Notes under the pieces: generated by a model
The model's database searches: none
What the model was told of the DNA's origin: nothing
Seen by the model: only the letters and a program-made list of their open reading frames with translations
Translations under genes and position numbers: made by a program
Part shown: in pieces, positions 1-6,697 of the stretch
Numbering within the stretch: the first letter of the stretch is position 1
Layout: the number at the start of each line of letters is the position of its first letter
Source of the DNA: an uncultured Christensenella sp.
GTDB taxonomy: Bacteria; Bacillota; Clostridia; Christensenellales; UBA1242
Direction of reading: 5' to 3'
DNA: 9,692 nucleotides
Assembly: GCA_905207515.1 (NCBI GenBank)
Contig: CAJLLK010000033.1
Span: forward strand, 1-9,692

Positions 1-1
1 C

Positions 2-364
2 CAGCCAGCAAATACTTCTCGTAGATTGCAAAGTTCAGCTCGAATCAATGGAGATGAAGAAGAACAAGAACAAGGTAATAACTTACCAGCTACTCAACCA
101 AAATGGTATCAATTTATAAAACGTTTCAAAAATTGGGTAAATAGAAGAAGAACCGAAAGAGAATCTATGGAACAAGAGCCAGAAGAGGAAAATAGCAATC
201 CATCTACTACTTCTTCAAAAGCATCTGATAAGAAAACATCATTTAGAGATTCTATGAAATATGAAGTAATTAGAGATTATGAAAAACAATTTGAAGAAAA
301 TTTACTACGTAATGCTAAACAACAAAATAAGGCAGCTCAAAGAGATAATGATAATCAAAGATAA
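2..364 (+). CDS. 3' end of a charged, low-complexity protein of unknown function (5' partial)
   Basis: The reading frame is open to the left edge of the window (codons from base 2 read Q-P-A-N-T-S-R-R), so this is the C-terminal about 120 residues of a gene that starts outside. The TTG at 26 has no ribosome binding site and is unlikely to be the start. The visible part is very hydrophilic. It has a Glu/Gln-rich stretch (DEEEQEQ), a basic-aromatic segment (KWYQFIKRFKNWVNRRR), a Ser/Thr/Glu-rich linker and a Lys/Arg/Gln-rich helical tail. There is no membrane segment or recognisable domain, so I do not assign a function. Arginine is written mostly as AGA and the segment is AT-rich, unlike the transporter and phage genes to the right. 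The stop codon touches the base of the terminator hairpin. Confidence 0.7.
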   Translation, partial: QPANTSRRLQSSARINGDEEEQEQGNNLPATQPKWYQFIKRFKNWVNRRRTERESMEQEPEEENSNPSTTSSKASDKKTSFRDSMKYEVIRDYEKQFEENLLRNAKQQNKAAQRDNDNQR

Positions 365-410
365 TAAAAATAAAAGATATCTAGATAATCTAGATATCTT
401 TTATTTTTAT
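364..410. terminator. Bidirectional rho-independent terminator between convergent genes
   Basis: There is a perfect 22-bp inverted repeat (364-385 pairing with 389-410) with a 3-nt loop (TAA). Its outer part is A-rich on the left arm and T-rich on the right arm, so a U-tract is formed whichever strand is transcribed; a further T run follows at 415-420. It lies between the end of the rightward partial gene and the end of the leftward transporter operon, where a shared terminator is expected. The stem is AT-rich apart from its CTAGATATC core. Confidence 0.85.
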
Positions 411-465
411 GCTATTTTTTAAATCAATAATAGCTCTATCTGCTAATTTCGAATATTTTAATTTT

Positions 466-1275
466 TTATCTTTTATATTTCTTTTCAATCAGGCTGACAA
501 TATAATACATTCCATATGCCAAAATGCATAAAATTGTTGTGGCTGCCATCCCCAAATCAATCTTAAAAATTTGGCCGCCGTAAACTATCAAATAGCCAAG
601 GCCGGCTTTGCTTGAAAGATATTCTCCCATGATGCTTCCGACCCAACTCATGCCAACATTTATCTTCAAAACCGAAATGAATTCTGGCATGGCATTTGGC
701 AAAACCAACTTAAACAAAATTTGAAATTTGTTTGCGTGCATTGATTTCAAAAGCAAAATTTTGTCTTCTTCAACCGACAAAAATGCCGACAACATGCTCA
801 TGGTGGTGATGACAATGCAGATAAGCACGCACATCAAGATGATGGCACTTGTTCCGGCGCCGACCCAAAGAATGATGACTGGTCCAAGTGCGATTTTTGG
901 CAGAGAATTGAGCACAACTATATATGGCTCAAAAATTTTTCGCACCTTTTCGTTCCACCACAAAATTATGGCAATCAAATATCCCAAAACGGTGGCAATG
1001 GCAAAGCCAATGAGTGTTTCATAGAGCGTTATCCAGCTGTGCGAAAGCAGCGTGCCATTTTGCGCCAAGTCGATGATTTGATTGACAATTCGAGACGGCG
1101 AACTGACAAAAAATGGGTCCAAAATTCGATAGTTGGCAAGAAGTTCCCACAAGCCAATGAATGCGACAAGCACAAAAATTCGAAAGAAAATTATCAAAAA
1201 TTTGTCTTTTTTCAGTCGTTTGACATAGTCTTTATGTGATTTTGAAAAATTGGTTATCTTTTTAGTTTTTTTCAT
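466..1275 (-). CDS. ABC importer permease, nitrate/sulfonate/taurine (SsuC/TauC) type
   Basis: This is the membrane subunit of a binding-protein-dependent importer. The 269-residue product has about six hydrophobic segments (about residues 25-47, 81-107, 115-138, 142-166, 199-218 and 241-262). Between TM segments 4 and 5, at about residues 168-197, it has the cytoplasmic coupling (EAA) loop in the form KSMHANKFQ...LPNAMPE. The position usually held by the loop glycine reads His here. The segments MSWVGSIMGEYL and GLGYLIVYGGQ are typical of SsuC/TauC-like permeases of Firmicutes. I chose the ATG at 1275 because GGAG lies 11 nt upstream; a longer frame from 1314 would overlap the ATPase by about 50 nt. 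The chosen start overlaps the ATPase stop by 14 nt, so the pair is probably translationally coupled. The substrate cannot be read from the sequence: sulfonates, nitrate and thiamine precursors are all possible in this family. Confidence 0.9.
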   Translation of the reverse strand: MKKTKKITNFSKSHKDYVKRLKKDKFLIIFFRIFVLVAFIGLWELLANYRILDPFFVSSPSRIVNQIIDLAQNGTLLSHSWITLYETLIGFAIATVLGYLIAIILWWNEKVRKIFEPYIVVLNSLPKIALGPVIILWVGAGTSAIILMCVLICIVITTMSMLSAFLSVEEDKILLLKSMHANKFQILFKLVLPNAMPEFISVLKINVGMSWVGSIMGEYLSSKAGLGYLIVYGGQIFKIDLGMAATTILCILAYGMYYIVSLIEKKYKR

Positions 1276-2026
1276 TTGTAAGTTCACTCCAAATCTTGTC
1301 GAAAAGTCCGGCAAACTGCGGTGCTTCTCGTTTTTTTAACGGTGTTTTCCCTTCTAAATTTAAATAAATTTCATCTTTGACGGTGGCAGGGCGCGATGAG
1401 AGAACGATGATTTTGTCTGACATTGAAATGGCTTCTGAAATGTCGTGCGTGACAAGAATTGCTGTTTTTTTCTCGCTTTTTATGATGTCATAAACATCGT
1501 CGCAAACAGACAATCGCGTCTGAAAATCTAACGCCGAAAATGGTTCGTCCAGAAGCAAAAGTTTTGGTTCCAGTGCCAAAGTTCTTATCAGCGCCACTCT
1601 TTGTCGCATTCCGCCGCTGAGTGAGCGTGGTTTTTGGTTTTTGAAAGAATATAAATCATATTTTTTGAGCAATTCTTCCGCAAAAGCAAGCTTTTCGTCT
1701 ATGTTTTTTGGCTTTTGAATTTCCAAGCCTAAGGTTATGTTTTTCCAAACTGTTCGCCATTCAAAAAGGTGGTCTCTTTGAAACATGTAACCTATTTTTT
1801 TTGTGTCAATTTTGCTAGTTCCGTCCAAAATTATCTCTCCAGATGACGGCGACAAAAGCCCAGCAGTCAGTGAAAGCATGGTCGTTTTTCCGCAACCACT
1901 TGGACCGACAAGCGAAACAAAATTTTCTTCTTCTACTTCAAAATTTATATCGTTTAAAGCGAATATTTCATCATCTTTTGTCTGATAAAAATATTTTACA
2001 TTTTTAAATTCTAATATCTTGTTCAT
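1262..2026 (-). CDS. ABC importer ATP-binding protein, nitrate/sulfonate/taurine (SsuB/TauB) type
   Basis: This is the cytoplasmic ATPase that powers the permease encoded just downstream. All the ABC motifs are intact in 254 residues: Walker A GPSGCGKTT (41-49), Q-loop Gln83 in GYMFQRD, signature LSGGMRQR (136-143), Walker B LLLLDEP (156-162), D-loop SALD and the switch His194 in LVTHDISEA. The length and the C-terminal segment after SSRPATV fit the SsuB/TauB/NrtD group. The ATG at 2026 is preceded by AAGGA with a 5-nt spacer. It is the first gene of a two-gene operon with its own promoter (2059-2087). No substrate-binding protein gene follows the permease, which ends at a terminator, so that component must lie elsewhere or has been lost. 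Confidence 0.95.
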   Translation of the reverse strand: MNKILEFKNVKYFYQTKDDEIFALNDINFEVEEENFVSLVGPSGCGKTTMLSLTAGLLSPSSGEIILDGTSKIDTKKIGYMFQRDHLFEWRTVWKNITLGLEIQKPKNIDEKLAFAEELLKKYDLYSFKNQKPRSLSGGMRQRVALIRTLALEPKLLLLDEPFSALDFQTRLSVCDDVYDIIKSEKKTAILVTHDISEAISMSDKIIVLSSRPATVKDEIYLNLEGKTPLKKREAPQFAGLFDKIWSELTNEKN

Positions 2027-2058
2027 TTTTGTCCTTAAGTAAAATCCCTTACAATAAC

Positions 2059-2087
2059 ATTCTATTTTTTGTCGTGAAATTTGTTAA
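2059..2087 (-). promoter_or_regulatory. Sigma-70-type promoter of the ABC transporter operon
   Basis: Read on the minus strand, TTAACA (2087-2082) is followed by 17 nt and then TAGAAT (2064-2059). Each box differs from consensus at one position. Transcription would start near 2052, giving a leader of about 25 nt that contains the AAGGA ribosome binding site of the ATPase gene. I see no riboswitch-sized leader. Confidence 0.6.
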
Positions 2088-2110
2088 TAAAAAAATTTTG
2101 GCATACTTTC

Positions 2111-2139
2111 TTGAATTCGAAAATTTGCAACTTTAAAAT
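2111..2139 (+). promoter_or_regulatory. Predicted promoter of the phage structural operon
   Basis: TTGAAT (2111-2116), a 17-nt spacer and TAAAAT (2134-2139) make a reasonable vegetative promoter, with an A/T tract just upstream (2088-2099). The predicted start near 2146 gives a leader of only about 17 nt before the ATG at 2163. The promoter stands back to back with the leftward transporter promoter and is the only upstream signal I can see for the eleven-gene rightward operon. AT-rich DNA produces such matches by chance, so confidence is moderate. Confidence 0.4.
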
Positions 2140-2157
2140 TGTGGCAAAGGTTGCAAA
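2124..2157. promoter_or_regulatory. Possible operator: 8-bp dyad around the -10 box
   Basis: TTTGCAAC (2124-2131) and its exact reverse complement GTTGCAAA (2150-2157) are separated by 18 nt. The two halves flank the predicted -10 box and start site of the phage operon, where a repressor would block initiation. If transcribed from further upstream, the dyad could instead form a weak hairpin over the ribosome binding region. No regulator gene is present in the window, so this is inferred from position and symmetry only. Confidence 0.3.
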
Positions 2158-2162
2158 AAGAT

Positions 2163-2462
2163 ATGAACGAAGACGAAATAAAACAGGCATTACTTAAAAA
2201 AGCATTGGGCTATGAAAGCGATGAAGTTGTGGAAGAATATTCCACTGACGAAAACGGCAAGCCCGTGCTTAGCAAAAGAAAGATAACAAAAAAATTCAAT
2301 CCGCCAGACATAAATGCCCTTCGCTTTTTGTTTGAACAAAGTGAGCTTTCTGATGACGAAATTGAAAAAATGACCGACAAACAGCTTTTGCAAGAAAAAG
2401 AACGCCTTTTGCAACTTTTAAAAGAAAAGGAGAAAGAAGAAGATGAAGATGGAAATCTGTAA
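2163..2462 (+). CDS. Small phage protein, possible terminase small subunit
   Basis: This is a 99-residue acidic protein and the first gene of the structural operon. The N-terminal half (KKALGYESDE, then a DENGKP turn, a KKITKK-like basic run and PPD at 47-49 followed by ALRFL) resembles small proteins that precede the terminase or portal gene in many Firmicutes phages and are often labelled terminase small subunit. This is from memory of the family pattern. The C-terminal part (about 58-95) is a charged helix, probably a coiled coil. The ATG at 2163 is preferred, with AAAGG about 12 nt upstream; TTG codons at 2139 and 2151 would add 8 or 4 residues. The gene overlaps the next by 20 nt. If it is a terminase small subunit it would recognise DNA and recruit the large subunit, which is absent from the window. 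Confidence 0.55.
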   Translation: MNEDEIKQALLKKALGYESDEVVEEYSTDENGKPVLSKRKITKKFNPPDINALRFLFEQSELSDDEIEKMTDKQLLQEKERLLQLLKEKEKEEDEDGNL

Positions 2463-2658
2463 ACATCAGCTGAAATGTGACTTTTATGGTTGCAAAAACA
2501 TGGCAAAGTATAGTTTCAGCACCAAGGGCTTCATTCGACGCGACCTTGTTTTTTGCGAAGACTGCATGAAAAAAATGTTTGAATGCTTTTCAAAAATTTG
2601 CGTGCCTAAACCAATTGAAGCACCGTTCAAATCGAAGAAAAAGGAGAAAAAATTATGA
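2443..2658 (+). CDS. Small Cys-rich, probably zinc-binding phage protein
   Basis: A 71-residue basic protein carries C12-x4-C17 and, after a 20-residue gap, C38-x2-C41, with further Cys/His at C6, H8, C48 and C53. Two Cys pairs separated by a short strand-rich segment suggest a small zinc ribbon or treble-clef fold. The C-terminus is a Lys-rich tail (KSKKKEKKL) that could touch nucleic acid. The ATG at 2443 has GGAG 10 nt upstream; an in-frame ATG at 2449 is less well placed. It overlaps the previous gene by 20 nt, and its TGA overlaps the portal ATG (ATGA), so it is a coupled part of the operon. It sits where a terminase large subunit gene is normally found. Function unknown. Confidence 0.7.
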   Translation: MKMEICKHQLKCDFYGCKNMAKYSFSTKGFIRRDLVFCEDCMKKMFECFSKICVPKPIEAPFKSKKKEKKL

Positions 2659-4514
2659 TTAAAAACAAAATCAATGAAGTTGTCAAAGAGACGCTTGAAG
2701 ACTTTTCAAACCGCGTAAAAGAACGCAAAAGCTTTGACAATCAATGGCAACTCAACATGAATTTTTATATGGGCAATCAATATTGCGATGTCGGCTATGG
2801 CGGAACGGTCAGAGAACTTGACAAACAATATTTTTGGCAAGAACGTGAAGTTTTCAATCACATTGCACCACTTATTGACGTAAGGCTTTCTAAACTTTCA
2901 AAAATTAAGCCAAAAATGCAGGTGCTTCCTGCGACCAACGAAGAACAAGACATTTACACAGCAAAGGTTGGTAAAAAGATTTTGGACTCTGTTTGCAACA
3001 AAATGAACTTGACTTCAAAAATTAATCAAGCCACAAAATGGAGTGAAATTTGTGGCACAAGTTTTTACAAAATCTCTTGGAACTCCAATCTCGGTCAGGT
3101 GGTTGCACTTGAAGACAACGGCAAAAAGATAAAAACGGGCGATGTCGACATCAGCGTTTGTTCGCCATTTGAAATCTATCCAGACAGTTCCACTCACGAA
3201 AGTCTCAGCGACTGCCAAAGTTTGATTCACGCAGAAGCTTACACGGTTTCGCAAATCAAACAGATGTATGGCGTGGATGTTGAGGGCAAAGAAATCAATG
3301 TCTATTCGTTGGACGGGGCAATCTCATCGCTCGGCGGGCTTGGAATTGGCGGTTTCTCAACAAAACTTATTGAAACCACTCGAAAAGACAGCGCCATTGT
3401 TTTGGAAAAATATGTCAGACCGAACGAAAACTATCCAAACGGCAGATTGATTATCATTGCGGGTGACAAACTTGTGTTTGACGGCGATTTGCCTTATATC
3501 AACGGCTCGGACGGCAAGCGAGAATTTCCGTTCGTTCGCCAAATCTGCAACGAAGAAGTTGGCTCTTTTTGGGGAGTCAGCATGATTAACCGTCTTATTC
3601 CAATTCAAAGGGCTTACAATGCCGTTAAAAACCGCAAACACGAATATCTCAACCGCTTGACCTTGGGTGTGCTTGCTGTGGAAGACGGTTCGGTGGACAT
3701 CGACAACTTGGAAGAAGAAGGTTTGGCGCCAGGAAAGATTTTGGTCTATAGACAAGGTTCAACTGCACCAAAATTTTTGGGCGGAGAACAAGTTCCGTCT
3801 GACTTTGAAAAAGAAGAAGAAAGGCTTTTGGAAGAATTTAATAACTTGAGTGGCACAAGCGAACTTGGAAATATGGATACCGTTGCTTCCAACATGAGCG
3901 GGGTGGCGCTTGAACTTTTGATTGACGAAAACGAAACGAGACTCACTTTCACAACTGACAGCATCAAAGCTGCAATAAAAACAATTGCAAAACAGATTTT
4001 GAGACTTTACAAACAGTTTGCAACTTTCCCAAGACTTATCAAAATTGTCGGAGAAAATGGCGATTTGGATGTTTTGTATTTTCGTGGCAACGACATTTCC
4101 AGCGATGATGTTCAGTTTGACACCGACAACGAACAAAATTACACGCTTTCTCAGCGCCGCGACATGATTTTCAACCTTCTTGACAAAGGACTTTTGCAGA
4201 ACGAAGACGGAAAAATCACAAATGCCATGAAGGCAAAAATTATGGAAAACATCGGCTTTGGAATTTGGGATGCTTCAGTCGACTTGAGCGACTTGCATCT
4301 TAAAAATGCTGACATTGAAAACAACCGTTTGTTTAATGGCTCGGAAGTTGATATCAAACCGATTGACGACCACTCTCTTCACATAAACCAACATATCGCA
4401 TATATGCTCAAAGTGGTTTACACCACAGAAGATGTGGACAAGGCTTTGGAAGCAAGATTTTTGAAACATATTGAAGCTCACAAAAAAGCTTTAAGCGAAG
4501 AAAAAGGAGAATAA
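2655..4514 (+). CDS. Phage portal protein
   Basis: The portal forms the ring at one head vertex through which DNA is packaged and ejected, and onto which the neck is built. The 619-residue product begins with helices typical of portals of short-tailed phages (N-terminal residues 1-40). A conserved N-H-I-A-P-L-I-D helix follows (68-75) with KPKMQVLPA after it (85-93). Then come GTSFYKISWN (134-143) and the strand-rich ISVCSPFEIYPD wing segment (166-177). A helical stem region (RAYNAVKNRKHEYLNRL) follows in the middle, and MSGVALELLIDENETRL lies before the C-terminal helices. The length is between T7 gp8 and P22 gp1. AAGGAG lies 9 nt before the ATG. No frameshift or stop interrupts the gene. 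The scaffold gene follows after 2 nt. Confidence 0.88.
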   Translation: MIKNKINEVVKETLEDFSNRVKERKSFDNQWQLNMNFYMGNQYCDVGYGGTVRELDKQYFWQEREVFNHIAPLIDVRLSKLSKIKPKMQVLPATNEEQDIYTAKVGKKILDSVCNKMNLTSKINQATKWSEICGTSFYKISWNSNLGQVVALEDNGKKIKTGDVDISVCSPFEIYPDSSTHESLSDCQSLIHAEAYTVSQIKQMYGVDVEGKEINVYSLDGAISSLGGLGIGGFSTKLIETTRKDSAIVLEKYVRPNENYPNGRLIIIAGDKLVFDGDLPYINGSDGKREFPFVRQICNEEVGSFWGVSMINRLIPIQRAYNAVKNRKHEYLNRLTLGVLAVEDGSVDIDNLEEEGLAPGKILVYRQGSTAPKFLGGEQVPSDFEKEEERLLEEFNNLSGTSELGNMDTVASNMSGVALELLIDENETRLTFTTDSIKAAIKTIAKQILRLYKQFATFPRLIKIVGENGDLDVLYFRGNDISSDDVQFDTDNEQNYTLSQRRDMIFNLLDKGLLQNEDGKITNAMKAKIMENIGFGIWDASVDLSDLHLKNADIENNRLFNGSEVDIKPIDDHSLHINQHIAYMLKVVYTTEDVDKALEARFLKHIEAHKKALSEEKGE

Positions 4515-4516
4515 AT

Positions 4517-5158
4517 ATGGACGAACAAAACATTTTTGGGGAACAACCGGAAACTGTTGAAACTTCTCTTGAAGTCAACGTTGAAAGCTCCCCACAAGAA
4601 GCTGAGCAAGAAGTTGAGCCAACGTTAAGTGAAGCTGAAAGGGGCGTTCCCATTGGAAAATTTAAAAGTGTAGACGACTTATACGACGCTTACAACAACT
4701 TGCAGGCTGAATTTACAAGAAAATGCCAGAGACTTGCTGAAATTGAGAAAGAAAAAACTTCAGAAAATTCTCAAAACACTGTTGAGAACAATTTTAATGA
4801 GTTCCTTTCAAAAAATCAGGAGGCAGTTTTGTATGCCGACGAAATCAAAAAGCGCGCAACACAAAATGAAAGTCTCAAAAATGACAAAGATGCCTTTGAC
4901 AAGGCTTGGGCAAGCATTTTGTTTGAAAAATTGACAAGCCCAAACAAGGCAAAGGAACCTTTGGTGCAAAATTTTGTTTTACACGACAATGATTTAAAAA
5001 ATTTGGTAATCGAAAATTATATGAAACAACTTCAAGAACAAAAAACACCTGTTGTTATGTCGTCGGGCGCTGGTGAAAGAGTGACCACAAAACCGGTCAC
5101 TCCAAAACCAGACTCGTTTGAACAAGCTAAACAGGTTGTGCTTGACATGTTTTCATGA
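4517..5158 (+). CDS. Phage capsid scaffolding protein
   Basis: A 213-residue, strongly acidic, helix-rich protein lies between portal and coat, the usual place of the scaffold that guides coat assembly and then leaves the head. Residues 1-42 are Glu-rich and probably disordered. Residues 47-66 (GKFKSVDDLYDAYNNLQAEF, with TRKCQRLAEIE after it) match the recurrent motif of scaffold proteins in Firmicutes phages. The middle is predicted coiled coil. The C-terminal 24 residues (PDSFEQAKQVVLDMF) end in a short amphipathic helix that could bind coat subunits. AAGGAG lies 7 nt before the ATG. No protease domain is seen, so head maturation is probably by scaffold exit (P22/phi29 style) rather than by HK97-style cleavage. 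Confidence 0.8.
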   Translation: MDEQNIFGEQPETVETSLEVNVESSPQEAEQEVEPTLSEAERGVPIGKFKSVDDLYDAYNNLQAEFTRKCQRLAEIEKEKTSENSQNTVENNFNEFLSKNQEAVLYADEIKKRATQNESLKNDKDAFDKAWASILFEKLTSPNKAKEPLVQNFVLHDNDLKNLVIENYMKQLQEQKTPVVMSSGAGERVTTKPVTPKPDSFEQAKQVVLDMFS

Positions 5159-5186
5159 TTTTCGACAATAAAAGGAGAAAATTTTT

Positions 5187-6365
5187 ATGATAACATTAAG
5201 CAGTGCAGAAAATGTGCTCAAAGATGTGTATTTGGGCGTTATTGCTGACCAAATCAACACAAAAACAAATCCACTTTTCAGCAGAATTAAAAGAAGCACA
5301 AGAAACATCGTGGGCAAAGAAGTGAGAGTTGTTGCTCCAATCGGCATCAACGGCGGAATTATGGCTGGAACTGAAACAAGCGACCTTCCAGATGGCGTTG
5401 ACACACCTTATCTTTCTTTTGTTGCTCCACTCAAAAATTTGTATGGAAGATTTGAAATCAGTGACAAAGCGCTGAGATGTTCTTCTTCAGACGTGAACTC
5501 TTTTGTCAACCTTCTTCAAGATGGCATGGATTCACTTTTGAAAGCCAGCATCTTCAATTTGTCAAGAATGATTTATGGCGACGGAACTGGACTTTTGGCA
5601 ACTTTGTCAGTAAGTGGTTCAACGGTGACTGTTGACAACTCTGAAGCAATCGCTCCAGGAATGTATGTTGACATCTATGACGCCACTCCAAGTCTTAAAG
5701 CGTCAAATGTTTTTGTCAAAGACGTGAACAAAGTGACAAAAGTTGTGACTTTTGCAACAGTTGCAGATTTCACTCCAGCGACAGGCTACAAAGTTTATTT
5801 GCACAATTCAAAAGACAACGAAATCATCGGTCTTAAAGGAATTGTTTCAAACTCAACTCTTTACGGCGTGACAAAAACTGACTATCCAGTTATGAACGCA
5901 AAAACTTACACCGCAACAACAACAGATGCTTTTGACGAAGATTATGTTCAAAAGATTATCGACGAACTTGAAATGTGCGGCACAAATGTCAACTTTATAA
6001 ACAGCTCTTATGAACTTAAGAGACTTTATCAAAAATATATGACATTGTATAACAAAAACATCGACTACACAACTTTGGAAGATGGAATGAAAGTTATCAC
6101 TCACTTTGGAACTCCTATCGTTCCAACAAATCAAGTTGCTGCAGGCGAATGTTACTTCCTTAACACTGACGATTTCACGTTCTATGAACTTGGCGATTGG
6201 AAGTGGTTGGAAGATGAAGCTGGCAGAGTGCTCAAACAAAATCCAACTAAAGCTGCTTATTCTGCAACTTTGGTTAAATATACCGAATTGCTTTGCCATA
6301 AGCCAAATGGTGTTGCTTATTGCAAAAACATCCCTACATCAATTCCAACAACACCTGAAGGCTAA
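5187..6365 (+). CDS. Phage major capsid protein (HK97 fold)
   Basis: This is the shell subunit, 392 residues. Its N-terminal half has the arm and E-loop-like region (about 20-95). GDGTG (131-135) precedes a beta-rich insertion (about 137-210, with STVTVD, GMYVDIYD and TKVVTFATV strands), comparable in position to insertion domains of other coat proteins. The A-domain region (about 250-370) ends with LGDWKWLEDEAGRVLKQ (335-351), then AYSATLVKYTELLCHKPNG, a familiar C-terminal signature of coat proteins in short-tailed phages of Firmicutes. There is no N-terminal delta domain to be cleaved, which fits the separate scaffold gene. AAAGGAG lies 9 nt upstream of the ATG, and a 28-nt gap separates it from the scaffold. 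Confidence 0.9.
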   Translation: MITLSSAENVLKDVYLGVIADQINTKTNPLFSRIKRSTRNIVGKEVRVVAPIGINGGIMAGTETSDLPDGVDTPYLSFVAPLKNLYGRFEISDKALRCSSSDVNSFVNLLQDGMDSLLKASIFNLSRMIYGDGTGLLATLSVSGSTVTVDNSEAIAPGMYVDIYDATPSLKASNVFVKDVNKVTKVVTFATVADFTPATGYKVYLHNSKDNEIIGLKGIVSNSTLYGVTKTDYPVMNAKTYTATTTDAFDEDYVQKIIDELEMCGTNVNFINSSYELKRLYQKYMTLYNKNIDYTTLEDGMKVITHFGTPIVPTNQVAAGECYFLNTDDFTFYELGDWKWLEDEAGRVLKQNPTKAAYSATLVKYTELLCHKPNGVAYCKNIPTSIPTTPEG

Positions 6366-6376
6366 GGAGAAACTGT

Positions 6377-6697
6377 ATGAAAAGGTCATTTGAAATCAAA
6401 AGTGATTGTCTTGACATCATCAAAAGGATAAAATCCATCGACAAACATTATTTTGTCTTGTTCAATTTGGACACGCAAAAGTTTGAGCTTCACAACCACT
6501 CTCAATCAAGGTCGACTTATTGTTTGACGTTTCCGTTTGAACAGTTGGACGAGCGTGCATATTTGCATGTTTTGAAAACGAGAGTGCAAAACAGTGATGA
6601 AATTTTCAAGAGAATGGACGAACACAATCAAAAATTGTTTGAGACGACCAAAAAACAGGTTTTGAATGACTTTAAGGAGAAGCTTTATGACAGTTAA
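6377..6697 (+). CDS. Conserved phage protein of unknown function between coat and adaptor
   Basis: This is a 106-residue basic protein. Residues 1-55 look like a small alpha/beta domain (DCLDIIKRIKSIDKHYFVLFN, then FELHNH and a STYCLTFPF strand). Residues 56-106 are a long charged helix with a coiled-coil character (MDEHNQKLFETTKKQ). I recognise the pattern from small genes downstream of coat in Firmicutes phages, but no function is established that I know of; a role in the neck, in head completion or as an accessory assembly factor is a guess from position. AAGGAG overlaps the coat stop and lies 7 nt before the ATG at 6377. The 3' end overlaps the adaptor gene by 11 nt. Confidence 0.75.
   Translation: MKRSFEIKSDCLDIIKRIKSIDKHYFVLFNLDTQKFELHNHSQSRSTYCLTFPFEQLDERAYLHVLKTRVQNSDEIFKRMDEHNQKLFETTKKQVLNDFKEKLYDS

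Noticed and set aside
1276..1314. Longer permease start giving 13 extra residues
   Set aside because: It would deepen the overlap with the ATPase gene and lacks a good ribosome binding site, while the ATG at 1275 has GGAG upstream and a typical N-terminus.
2111..2121. SOS (LexA) box around TTGAATTCGAA
   Set aside because: It does not fit the Firmicutes LexA consensus (GAAC-N4-GTTC); it is better explained as part of the promoter.
3357..3755. Minus-strand frame of 132 codons within the portal gene
   Set aside because: It is antisense to a well-supported portal frame, has no ribosome binding site or recognisable composition, and long antisense frames are expected in such codon use.
5853..6299. 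Minus-strand frame of 148 codons within the coat gene
   Set aside because: It is antisense to the major capsid frame, with Cys/Phe/Ile-rich shadow composition and no start context.
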